A stretch of DNA of 64,000 nt, from assembly GCF_009937955.1 (NCBI RefSeq), contig NZ_AP018439.1, forward strand, positions 1-64,000, given 5' to 3'. The notes beneath the pieces were generated by a model that saw nothing but the letters and a program-made list of their open reading frames with translations, was not told where the DNA came from and did no database searches. This DNA comes from Undibacterium sp. KW1. GTDB lineage: Bacteria > Pseudomonadota > Gammaproteobacteria > Burkholderiales > Burkholderiaceae_D. Below are positions 29,727 through 38,459 of this stretch, piece by piece. Positions within the stretch are counted from its first letter, which is position 1. Each line of letters opens with the position of its first letter. The position numbers and the translations under genes are program-made.

Positions 29727-30316
29727 TCAGCCCAGTCTATGGTTTGATCTCCATTTTGGGGCTTGATCTCTAATGCTGTCATCAGCCCCGGCTTTGATAC
29801 ACCACTTATCAAGGCTGGCTTCACCAAAGGCATCGGCATTGCTGAGGTAATCATCAAAAGGGCCGAGCTTGCTGATTTCTTTGCCATTGCGGAAAACCAG
29901 TTGCAAGCCATTCTCCACATCCCAGTCGCAATCGCATTCCACTGACACATACACCGTCTTGTCGCCATTCGGACGCTGGCTGACCAGGGCTTCATAGCCA
30001 TACTGTATGTGTTGCCAGACATCAGATGGTTGTGCTATCTGCACGACGTCGAGTTTTTCAGACTTGCGTAGTTGGCTGTGTCCTGATAATAGGCAAAGAT
30101 ATCTGCTTCGGCTTTGAGCAGTGCGGCTGGATCAAGCTTGATGAAGTTGGCAATGGCAGTGTGAAAATCTGCCTTGCTGGTGTCATCGGCTTCATCATAG
30201 CCTTCGAGCAGGAATTCATATTCTTGTTCTTGCAGGGCGGGGATGAGTACAGGCTGGCTGATGTACCAGCCATTTTCTTCATCTTTTTCTACTGGCCCAA
30301 TTCCGGGGATATGCAT
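29727..30316 (-). pseudogene. Frameshifted DUF6985-like protein gene
   Basis: One frame (30316 to 30035) gives MHIPGIGPV...EYEFLLEGYDEAD...AYYQDTANYA. The following frame (30044 to 29727) gives PSDVWQHIQYGYEALV...VECDCDWDVENGLQLVFRNGKEISKLGPFDDYLSNADAFG. Together they read as one protein with the WDxExGLQLVFRNG...DDYLTNADAYG layout I associate with DUF6985, broken by a one-base change near 30045-30060. The C-terminus looks disturbed too. Family assignment is from pattern memory. The further 220 bases to 29490 may be a decayed continuation. Confidence 0.5.
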
Positions 30317-30386
30317 GATGAGTTTTCTTTAGTGTTAGTGAGTCGGGCAAGATTTGCCGTAACCACTATTGTCCCACACTAAGCGC

Positions 30387-31541
30387 TCAAGTTTGTGCTT
30401 CAGGATGCTGTTGTACCCCAGTTGTGTCATATAACTGGATTTCATTCAAGTGATCGAAGCAACTGACTTCCGCCGGAGTCAGGCCTATCCTGAGTTTTTT
30501 ATCGCTACTGTTCAATTGTCCATGGTTGACCAGCAGGCGCATTTTGGCGATCAGGTCGGCGGTGTGCAGCAAGTGGCCCAAGGGACTCCATTCTATGGCT
30601 TTGCGGCCCCCGGCCTGTTGCTGCAGTGCCAGTATCACATGCTCAGGAAATTCCCAGCGCTGGGCAATACGGTAAGACAGGGTCGCTGCGACGGACGAAA
30701 AGATAGGCTGGAAGGCCGGGGAGTATTTGAATTTCCCCTGCTCGCAAGTCTGGTCCAGCAGGCGGAAGGCGATGATGAGACCGACATTTTTCATCAAGCC
30801 CGTCAAAAACGCATGGAAAGGGTCCATATCTCGCGCCAGGGTATGGCAGGCGACCGCACATTTCTCTGACTGACCCCAGATATGGGGTGCTGCACGGCGG
30901 GTGAATTGGCCGGCATTGAGGTTGATGATGGGGCGGAAAGCGACCTTGGCGATGACCAGGCGCAAGCCTTCTTCACCCAGGACCATGACGGCTTTTTCCA
31001 GACTGTTGATACGGTCAGCCGGGTTGTACAGGGCGCTGTTGACGGTATTGATGACTTCACCCACCAGCACCACGTCCTTGACGATCTGGCGTGACAATTC
31101 ACCGGCAGAGACGGTCTTGCTGCGCAGGCTGTTCAGCAATTGCGGGATGACGCTAGGTACGCGTGGCACAATGACGGCATCGTTCAGGTCAGATGCCAGC
31201 AATTTGTACAGTGCTTGCATGACAGTCTGTTCAGTTTCAAAACTGCCGCCTTCGCCAGGGTAGCCCATGACCCAGTCAAAAAACAGGCTGTCTACGGGCA
31301 GAGCGGGTTTCCAGGCGACGAGTTTTTCTGTCGTGGTTGTACTGCTTGCCGGGGATTCTACTACGGGAACTGGCTCAGGCTGAGGTGTTGCAATCTCTGG
31401 TTCGGGTTTTGCCGTCACTACTGCTTCAGGTGTCTTTGGTGCAGCGACAACCTCAGGCGCTGGCGTGGATTGGCTGCTGACAGGCGCGGCTTGTTCTGCA
31501 CCGAACAGGCGGTTAAAGAATTTGCTCAGGGTATTCGCCAC
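30387..31541 (-). CDS. HDOD-domain signalling protein
   Basis: A 384-residue cytoplasmic protein. An N-terminal segment of about 25 residues is followed by a long Pro/Ala/Glu/Thr-rich linker (about 20-75). The HDOD domain follows (about 100-330), with VPRVPSVIPQLLNSL, the helix VINTVNSALYNPADRINSLEKAVMVLG and HAFLTGLMKNVG. HDOD domains are degenerate HD domains that act in signalling without metal-dependent hydrolysis. It is intact although its neighbours on both sides are broken. Confidence 0.85.
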   Translation of the reverse strand: MANTLSKFFNRLFGAEQAAPVSSQSTPAPEVVAAPKTPEAVVTAKPEPEIATPQPEPVPVVESPASSTTTTEKLVAWKPALPVDSLFFDWVMGYPGEGGSFETEQTVMQALYKLLASDLNDAVIVPRVPSVIPQLLNSLRSKTVSAGELSRQIVKDVVLVGEVINTVNSALYNPADRINSLEKAVMVLGEEGLRLVIAKVAFRPIINLNAGQFTRRAAPHIWGQSEKCAVACHTLARDMDPFHAFLTGLMKNVGLIIAFRLLDQTCEQGKFKYSPAFQPIFSSVAATLSYRIAQRWEFPEHVILALQQQAGGRKAIEWSPLGHLLHTADLIAKMRLLVNHGQLNSSDKKLRIGLTPAEVSCFDHLNEIQLYDTTGVQQHPEAQT

Positions 31542-31681
31542 GGCTGCCCTTTCGATTCAAACTGAGAGCGCATCTTGATACTCATGAAGCGCCAGAGCTT
31601 TCAGTGTGTATATTTGCCGTGATCATGTCAATCCCAAGCGCCAGCTATCGTGAATTAGTTGCCCGCTTTTAACTTAAATTG

Positions 31682-32267
31682 TTATTCCCCAGCGGTAAGC
31701 TGGGCATTCAGTATGGCAATTTCTGCCATTATTTCTGCGGGAAATTCTTCCCTGGCCCATTCCCTGTATTCACCGCGCGCATACGCCAGGCCATTCTTGT
31801 AATACATATAGGCATTCAGTCGGTTGCGCACATAATTGTTTTGTGTGCGTATGACCTTGCCTGGTGTGCCCATGACGATGGAATTGTCAGGGATGACAGT
31901 ACCTTCCTTGAGGAAAGTATGCCCCGCAATAATGCAGTTATTGCCGATCACGCAGCCATCCATGATGGTGGAATTGATACCTATCAGGCAGTTATCACCG
32001 ATGGTGCAGCTGGATGGTGCATGGGTAATGGGCAATGGCTGGTAGATGGTCGGAGTCTGGTCACCGATATGCAGCATGACAAAAATCCTGGATATTGGTG
32101 TACGGGCCTATGATGATCTCTTTATGCTCAGACCTGGCAACCACATTCATCCAGATCGAGGCATTTTGCCCCACACTGATCTTGCCATACAGTTGCGCCG
32201 TATCATGGATATATGCTGGCATGTCGAGTTTGACATCCGGACCGATGAAAGCCATTTGCTCCCCCAA
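31682..32267 (-). pseudogene. Frameshifted gamma-carbonic-anhydrase-like protein (YrdA/PaaY type)
   Basis: The N-terminal frame (32267 to 32061) reads FIGPDVKLDMPAYIHDTAQLYGKISVGQNASIWMNVVARSE and ends in CHAAYR. The remaining frame (32077 to 31682) reads MLHIGDQTPT...CTIGDNCLIGINSTIMDGCVIGNN...VMGTPGKVIR. The left-handed beta-helix repeats continue across the two frames. Removing one T from the T5 run (A5 on the plus strand at 32081-32085) restores the frame as QDFVMLHIGD. It is either a pseudogene or a sequencing error in a homopolymer. Confidence 0.82.
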
Positions 32268-32329
32268 AAATAAACTGAGATAAACTGAGATAAACTGAGT
32301 CAGCTAATCAAAGATAACAGCATACTGCT

Positions 32330-33022
32330 TTACAGATGCATTTGCTGGAGTATCCCGATAGCGATCATCCAGCACACCGCCATGCCAGACAGATACAGCA
32401 TTGCCCGCCAGGGTTGCAGGCCACGCAGATAGACGATAGTGTGCAGACAGCGTATCAGGACATAACTGCCAAACAGCCAGCTGGCGCTTGCTTGCGGGCC
32501 ACCGAGCAAGGTATAAGTCAGCGCCAGGGCCAGGAAGAGCGGCAGGTTTTCTACATCATTGCGCCAGACGCGGGCGCAGCGTTGTACCAGGTCGGCCTCT
32601 GCTTCTACAGAGCGCAGGCCAAACATACCTGCATCCTCTGGCAAGAGATAGCGGCGACTGCGTATGCGGCTGATGACCTGTACGCCGCTCAACAGGCTGG
32701 CTTTCAGGAACAGTGCCAGCAGGGCCAGTACAAAGCTCGACAGTGCGGGATAGTTCATCATGCTGCCCCTTCTGCGTTTTGCTTGTTGCCGTGCATCCCT
32801 GGCAGCCGTAAATTGTGCGATTTGTTGACTTGAGGGGCGCAAGCCACTCATGGACCAGCCCTCGGCTTCGCTTTCCTGGATATTGATCCAGACTGACTTC
32901 TTGAACTCCGGGTTGCCACCACCTTCAATTTCTACCAGGGCATCGGCAATTTTTTCCAGCAGGCGCTGTTTCTGCTCCGTGTTCAGCATTCCTTTTATCG
33001 TGTTGATTTGCACGTAGGGCAT
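32330..33022 (-). CDS. Tautomerase-MAPEG fusion (or two genes without intervening stop)
   Basis: Residues 1-86 are a 4-oxalocrotonate-tautomerase-like domain (N-terminus PYVQINTIKGMLNTEQKQRL after Met, Pro2 being the catalytic base of the family). From Met88 a MAPEG-family membrane protein follows (MNYPALSSFVLALLALFL, with RARRVWRNDVENLP-like CARVWRNDVENLPLFLAL), with about four helices. An AAGGGG Shine-Dalgarno lies just before Met88, so the MAPEG part is probably also, or only, made separately. I know of no functional link between the two families. Confidence 0.8.
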   Translation of the reverse strand: MPYVQINTIKGMLNTEQKQRLLEKIADALVEIEGGGNPEFKKSVWINIQESEAEGWSMSGLRPSSQQIAQFTAARDARQQAKRRRGSMMNYPALSSFVLALLALFLKASLLSGVQVISRIRSRRYLLPEDAGMFGLRSVEAEADLVQRCARVWRNDVENLPLFLALALTYTLLGGPQASASWLFGSYVLIRCLHTIVYLRGLQPWRAMLYLSGMAVCWMIAIGILQQMHL

Positions 33023-33129
33023 GTCGTACTCCTTGTCTGTTTGTAAGAGACTGCATTGTGCTGTCTGCAGAAAAGTACTACCATTGGCTGAATCGACAAA
33101 AAAAGGTGTTTATTGGACAGGGCAGCCAA

Positions 33130-34011
33130 ATGACAATGAAGACAACAAATGAAGGAATCATACGCATAGGCGTACTGTCTATCCGGTTGCCTGCGCAGCG
33201 GAGCAGTCATGCCGCTGGATGTATTTACCATTGCCAATACCCTGGCGGGCATACGCCCTGCGGGTAGCAAGAGCCTGTGCAATTCGAGGCTTTCTGGGTC
33301 AGCGCCCGCGGTGACATTTTGCAAGAGGTAGATGGCCTGCATTTCCAGGCGCGTGACATCTATCAGCAAATACAGACGCAGAAGCTTGATGCCCTCATGG
33401 TGCCAGGAGTGGATCACAGGGACAGCAGCCAGCTTGATGGCTTGCTTGATGCGCTGGCACCTGAGCAGTCATTGATGGAAACTTACTTGCAGCAAGAAAG
33501 CCTGCTGATTTCCAGTTGTTCCAGCACCAGCCTGCTGGCGCGTACCGGCAAGCTTGATGGCGCCGTGCCACGACGAGCTGGTGGCTAAGCGCATATTTTC
33601 GCAAAAATTTCCCGCAGGTTTTATTGGAGGCAGAAGAGCTCATCGTGGTGGATGGCAAACTGGTATCTTTGGCGGTGACTTCGTATATTGATTTGTCGCT
33701 ATGGCTGGTCGGCCATTTTGCCGGGAAGAATTGCGGCAGATGACGGCCAAGATACTGGTCGTTGATGCGAATAGAAATAGTCAGGCACCCTATGTCGCAA
33801 GGCTATCATGCAGGAGGGCACATAGAGCGCGCGAGGCGCTGGCTGAACAAGCGCCTGGATCAACAATGGGATGGCTGACCTTGCCAGTTATTGTAATGTC
33901 AGCCAGCGTACTTTGCTCAGGCGTTTCCAGGAATCGATGAAACTCAGTCCCATCCACTATGTGCAACAATTGAGGCGCCAAGGCCTGCTGAAACAGCGCC
34001 TGAAGATATAA
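33130..34011 (+). pseudogene. Frameshifted GlxA-type AraC-family transcription regulator
   Basis: Segments in three frames assemble one DJ-1/PfpI-plus-AraC regulator. They are IRIGVLSI, then MPLDVFTIANTLAGIRPAGSK, then FEAFWVSARGDILQEVDGL...DALMVPGVDH..., then WWLSAYFRKNFPQVLLEAEEL, and finally the helix-turn-helix part MADLASYCNVSQRTLLRRFQESMKLSPIHYVQQLRRQ ending at 34011. Several indels break it. It may once have controlled the oxidoreductase gene that follows. Confidence 0.82.
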
Positions 34012-34099
34012 CGAGCACGTTGTATGAAGATCGAGCTTCAGTAAAACGCGCCAAGGATTACCGGCGCAGGTTTGGATTGAGATTCTAGAGGGCATAAGG

Positions 34100-35232
34100 A
34101 TGACAATGGATAACAGACATATAGTGATCGTTGGTGGTGGCGTCATCGGCAGTGCGGTGGCGTACTTTTTAGCCGTGCATCCCCTCTTCCAGGCAGGATC
34201 ACTGTGCTGGAACGCGACCCTACTTATACCCACGCTTCATCTGCCCTAAGTTCCATACGCCAAATTCACGCCGCTGAATATACAGAAATTCGCATCACCT
34301 TCCTGCGCGACCTGCATCAGCACCTCGCGTTGATGGCGAGTTGCCGGAACTTGGCCTCAGCGAACATGGTTATCTGTATCTTGCCAGCGATGCTGTGCTG
34401 CCACTTTGCATGAAAATCATGAGATACAAAAGCATGAAAATGTTGATGTCGCCCTGCTTGATCAACATGGACTGCAGCAGAAATTCCCGTGGCTGAACGT
34501 CGATGACCTGGCTTTAGGTTCGTTGGGTCTCAGTGGTGAAGGCTGGTTTGACGGCTATGCCTTGCTGATGGCATTTCGCGCAAGCCGCTGGGTGTCAGTT
34601 ATCTGCAGGCGGATGCGCAAGGTTTTGAACATGAGAAGGTAGAGTAACTGGCGTACGTTTGCAGGATGGTGCAGTCATTCAATGTGATGTTGCCGTCAAT
34701 GCCGCCGGTGCCTGGGCGCGCCCTTTACTGGCAGGTACCGGTTTTGATTTGCCTGTGGTTGGCCGCAAGCGTACGGTGTTCGTGGTATCCAGCCCTGCGC
34801 AGACGCCGTCTTGCCCGCTCATCATTGACCCATCCGTTTATAGAAGGCCAGCACTGGATATGTGGCTTGCCACCGGAAGATGATCCCGATGATGCACCGC
34901 TGGAAGCTGACTATGAACAGTTCGATGCAGTCTGGCAAATCATGGCGAATCGCGTTCCCGCTTTTGAAGCCCTGCGCATGCAGAGAGCCTGGGCTGGTTA
35001 TTATGAATACCATGTGTTTGACCAGAATGCCGTCATCGGTGCGCATCCGCAATTGGTGAACCTGATACTGGCGAATGGCTTTAGTGGCCATGGCATGCAA
35101 CACGCACCCGCTACCGGGCGCGGTATTGCAGAGCTATTGATAGATGGCGCTTACAGCAGCCTGGATTTATCACCTTTGTCTGCTCAGCGCATACTTGATG
35201 GCAGGCCGCTGCTGGAAAAGAATGTGATTTAA
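34100..35232 (+). pseudogene. Frameshifted FAD-dependent oxidoreductase (DAO family)
   Basis: The start HIVIVGGGVIGSAVAYFLA is the FAD-binding Rossmann motif of D-amino-acid oxidase/sarcosine-oxidase-like enzymes. Frames then alternate: RQIHAAEYTEIRI, LGLSGEGWFDGYALLMAFR, DVAVNAAGAWARPLLAGTG, and finally NGFSGHGMQHAPATGRGIAELL to 35232. At least five frame changes are needed, and one is a short duplication near 34190 rather than a homopolymer change. This argues for real decay here. Confidence 0.85.
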
Positions 35233-35259
35233 GAGCGTGATTTGAGCGCGTAATTCAGA

Positions 35260-36288
35260 TCAATGAGCTGCAGCATAAGCATCCAGCTCATCGAGCCAGA
35301 CCTGCTTTTGTTCAGGTGTGACAAACGAGGCTTCAAAGGCATTGCGCGCCAGCTGTACCAATTCTTCCTTGCCCAGTTCGAGCGCATCGGCGGTGGCGAT
35401 GTAATTCGCATTCATGTATCCACCAAAATACGCCGGATCATCTGAGTTGATGGTCACGCACAAACCGGCACGCAGCATGCGCGCCAGGTTGTGTTCGCGC
35501 ATGTCCTTGACCACGCACAGCTTCAGATTCGACAGCGGGCATACTGTCAGCGGCATACGGCTTTGCTGCAACCTGGCCATGAGGGCGGGATCTTCTTCTG
35601 CACGTACACCGTGATCTATGCGTTCCACCTGCAAGACATCCAGGGCGCTATGGATATAGGCTGGCGGACCTTCTTCGCCGGCATGTGCGACCAGGCGAAA
35701 CCCCATGGCTTGTGCGATCGTGAACACGTGGGCAAATTTTTCTGGCGGGTTGCCGACTTCGGCAGAATCCAGGCCCACACCTGTCCACAGATCAGCGTAT
35801 TCATCGCGCAGGGGCAGGGCTGCTTCCAGCGTGGCAATGGCATCTTCTTCACTGAGGTGACGCAGGAAGCACAAGATCATGGCACCAGAAAACCCGTGTC
35901 TGGCGCGTGCTTCGCGCAAGGCGCGGGCGATGCCGGAGAACACAGTAGTAATAGGTATGCCGCGTGCAGTATGGGTTTGCGGGTCAAAGAACAGTTCCAC
36001 ATGGCGCACATTGTCAGCCAGGGCGCGCTCTATATAGGCATGCGTCAGGTCAAAAAAATCCTGTTCGGTTTGCAGCACGGCAGCACCGGCATAATACAGA
36101 TCGAGAAAAGACTGCAAGTCTGCAAAGTCGTAGGCTGCGCGTACTTCTTCTACGCTGGTGTAGGGTAATTGCACGCCGTTTTTTTGTGCCAGGGCAAACA
36201 TCAGCTCAGGTTCCAGTGAACCTTCTATATGCAAATGTAATTCTGCCTTGGGCAGGCCGCGGATAAAGTCGTGCAGTTGAGTACTCAT
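35260..36288 (-). CDS. Adenine deaminase of the adenosine-deaminase family
   Basis: Zinc hydrolase that deaminates adenine (or adenosine) in purine salvage. The metal-binding HLHIEGS, VAHAGEEGPP, the ERIDHGVRA segment and NSDDPAYFGGY are present. The FFDPQTHT and GLDSAEVGNPP segments, and strong overall likeness to the characterised Pseudomonas enzyme PA0148 as I remember it, favour adenine over adenosine. The start at 36288 (MSTQLHDFIRGLPKAELHLH) is chosen over the upstream ATG at 36333. Length is 342 residues. Confidence 0.85.
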   Translation of the reverse strand: MSTQLHDFIRGLPKAELHLHIEGSLEPELMFALAQKNGVQLPYTSVEEVRAAYDFADLQSFLDLYYAGAAVLQTEQDFFDLTHAYIERALADNVRHVELFFDPQTHTARGIPITTVFSGIARALREARARHGFSGAMILCFLRHLSEEDAIATLEAALPLRDEYADLWTGVGLDSAEVGNPPEKFAHVFTIAQAMGFRLVAHAGEEGPPAYIHSALDVLQVERIDHGVRAEEDPALMARLQQSRMPLTVCPLSNLKLCVVKDMREHNLARMLRAGLCVTINSDDPAYFGGYMNANYIATADALELGKEELVQLARNAFEASFVTPEQKQVWLDELDAYAAAH

Positions 36289-36333
36289 AGTCTTGAACCT
36301 GATTGAGGGTAATGCCGGATAAAAGTATGGCAA

Positions 36334-36585
36334 TGATACGCTGAAGATATCACTGCACCCTTTTCAGGATATCAAAACCAGATGATGTTCTGTATAGATG
36401 GCCGCATATTGATACTGGCCGGTGCTTGATGGCGTGGGATTTTTACAGTCAGCAGGTTAACCGGCGCAAAGCAGTATGGACGATGGCCACAGCCATCGCC
36501 CCTGTTCATCGCCGCTATTGATTATCGCGTTGTTTTCATCGTTTGCTGGTGACGCCTGATACCTGTCAGTACAGATTGGTGCAGA
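36334..36585. other. Gene-free stretch
   Basis: No gene, hairpin or repeat is recognised. It holds the promoter region of the deaminase gene. Confidence 0.4.
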
Positions 36586-36843
36586 TTAGTGCAACAACAC
36601 GCTTTGACCCATATAGCCATCAAACTGGCCAAGGAAGTCGTCGATTTCTTCTATGCTGGGTTCACTGGCGATGAGGTCAGTCACGTCCTTGCGGAAATTG
36701 ATGGCTAGCGGGCCACCAATAAACCATTCGCGGCGTACTGCCTTGTCAGTGATTTCATAACCGCCAAAGCGCAGGGCTTCGTGGTCAGTATCGGCGCCAT
36801 ATTCGATGACGCTGTATTGATCGCTGTTGTAGATGAGATTCAT
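36586..36843 (-). CDS. DUF3567 family protein
   Basis: An 85-residue soluble protein of a small family restricted, as far as I know, to Burkholderiales and relatives. MNLIYNSDQYSVIEYG, ALRFGGYEITDKAVRREWFI and the acidic DDFLGQFDGYM ending are typical. The start at 36843 is chosen over 36852 because AAAGGA lies at the right distance. The function is unknown. Confidence 0.88.
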   Translation of the reverse strand: MNLIYNSDQYSVIEYGADTDHEALRFGGYEITDKAVRREWFIGGPLAINFRKDVTDLIASEPSIEEIDDFLGQFDGYMGQSVLLH

Positions 36844-37050
36844 TTTATGCATCCTTTCTGGCGGGAGGATATTTCCTCTGGTTAACCGTTCATGGTGCTT
36901 ACATGATGTTGCTTACAGCGAATTTCAAGCAATTGCTGTCGATGAAGCTACTACTCTTATTTCCGTAACGCAAAGTTCATAGGGCTATTTTGTGCTGCTA
37001 TGAAGTATTACGGCACGGCAACGTCTCGACTTTAGCGACTTAACATTGGT

Positions 37051-37446
37051 TCACAAGCTGGTGTGAGCATTGATCTCAAGCAAGTTAGTATAGGTGGGGT
37101 CCTGAAGTGTGAGCAGAAGTTTATCCAGGTGGACATCGCTGGCGATACCTAGGTATATATTAGCTGGTTTTTGCCTGAGGGCGCGGTTCAGTGTGACGCG
37201 CAGGCTGAGGTTGCCTATACAACAAAAGCAGCCGGGGGCAATGCGGCTGATGTGTAGCAGCTCAGTGGCTTGCAAGATATCTTGCCCATCAGGCAAGCCT
37301 TCGAGGATGACGACATTTTTGTCGGTGGCAGCGCTGTTGTCTGCGCTGTTACCAGGTAAACGGGCAAGGGAGGCTGCAATTGCCGCCTCCCTTTCGGTAT
37401 AACTTGCGCCGTGTATCAGATGTAATTGCGCTTTTGCTGCCGTCAC
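37051..37446 (-). CDS. Short CobW/G3E-like protein with degenerate P-loop
   Basis: A 131-residue protein whose GCFCCIGNLSLRVTLNRALR segment matches the metal-binding GCxCC motif of G3E GTPases (CobW/YeiR). The N-terminal LHLIHGASYTEREAAI sits where a Walker A would be but lacks the GKT. It looks like the N-terminal half of a G3E protein that has lost nucleotide binding. It lies downstream of ntrX on the same strand. Role unknown. Confidence 0.6.
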   Translation of the reverse strand: MTAAKAQLHLIHGASYTEREAAIAASLARLPGNSADNSAATDKNVVILEGLPDGQDILQATELLHISRIAPGCFCCIGNLSLRVTLNRALRQKPANIYLGIASDVHLDKLLLTLQDPTYTNLLEINAHTSL

Positions 37447-37509
37447 TTTGCACTCACGCAGTACTCACATTCTACTCACGCACTACTCATATCGTACTGT
37501 GCTGCAATA

Positions 37510-38232
37510 TTATTCACCACGTTTCGCATATTTCATGGACTCAACGCCAAGTTGCTTGAGTTTGCGATACAGGTGTGTGCGTTCCAGGCCGGTTTTTTCT
37601 GCCACCCTGGTCATGCTGCCGCCTTCGCGGTTCAGGTGGTATTCGAAGTAAATACGCTCGAACGCATCCCTGGCTTCGCGTAGCGGCAAGTCAAACGACA
37701 GGCTGGCGAACTGATTATTTGGCGCAGCAGCAACAGGCTGGGCAGCAGAAAAATGCCTGGCTTCATAGGCTGGCGCGGCACTGCCAAAGCTGCCGGACAT
37801 GCCCGCACTGGCAGGATTATCATTGCTGATCACGCGCAAGGCTGGAGCAGCCGGTTTTGCGGGCTCGGTGCTGCGGGTCAGGCCTTGCTGTACTGCTTTC
37901 AACAGTTTTTGCAGTGCGATGGGTTTTTCCAGGAAATTCAATGCACCTATCCGTGTTGCTTCAACCGCTGTATCTATCGTGGCATGCCCTGACATCATGA
38001 TCACCGGCATCGTCAGCAAGCCGTCACGCTGCCATTCTTTTAACAGGGTAACGCCATCCGTGTCCGGCATCCAGATATCAAGCAAGACCAGATCCGGCCT
38101 GGCTTCTTGCCGGGCAAGACGCGCCTGCTGAGCATTTTCAGCAAGTTGAACCACATGACCTTCATCACCGAGAATTTCAGACAACAATTCACGGATACCC
38201 ATTTCATCATCTACGACCAATATATTTGCCAT
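37510..38232 (-). CDS. ntrX: NtrX-type response regulator lacking the AAA+ domain
   Basis: Receiver domain (residues 1-120) with the acidic pocket DDE near 8-10, phospho-Asp in LVLLDIWMPD, and Lys in FLEKP. An Ala/Pro-rich linker follows, then a Fis-type helix-turn-helix C-terminus (MTRVAEKTGLERTHLYRKLKQLGV). The sigma-54-interacting AAA+ ATPase present in classical NtrX (about 240 residues) is absent, so it cannot activate sigma-54 polymerase by the usual route. It sits after ntrY, its likely sensor kinase. Confidence 0.88.
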   Translation of the reverse strand: MANILVVDDEMGIRELLSEILGDEGHVVQLAENAQQARLARQEARPDLVLLDIWMPDTDGVTLLKEWQRDGLLTMPVIMMSGHATIDTAVEATRIGALNFLEKPIALQKLLKAVQQGLTRSTEPAKPAAPALRVISNDNPASAGMSGSFGSAAPAYEARHFSAAQPVAAAPNNQFASLSFDLPLREARDAFERIYFEYHLNREGGSMTRVAEKTGLERTHLYRKLKQLGVESMKYAKRGE

Positions 38233-38459
38233 AAATCTACCCTATTACCGCCTCTATGTTTTTTTGGGTGCTTCTTACCGTTCGATGTTCAAGTCTGCAC
38301 ATGGCCTGCCCCAGACTGACTGGTGAAGACGATGTACTTGTGTTGAATGACAATTTCAAAGTGCCCCTTCTGCTCTTTAGCCGTATTCCTCTTTTGGGAA
38401 TATCGGAACAACTACTGCGCAACAAATACTGCACAACTATTACCGCAAGTACGGCGAAC

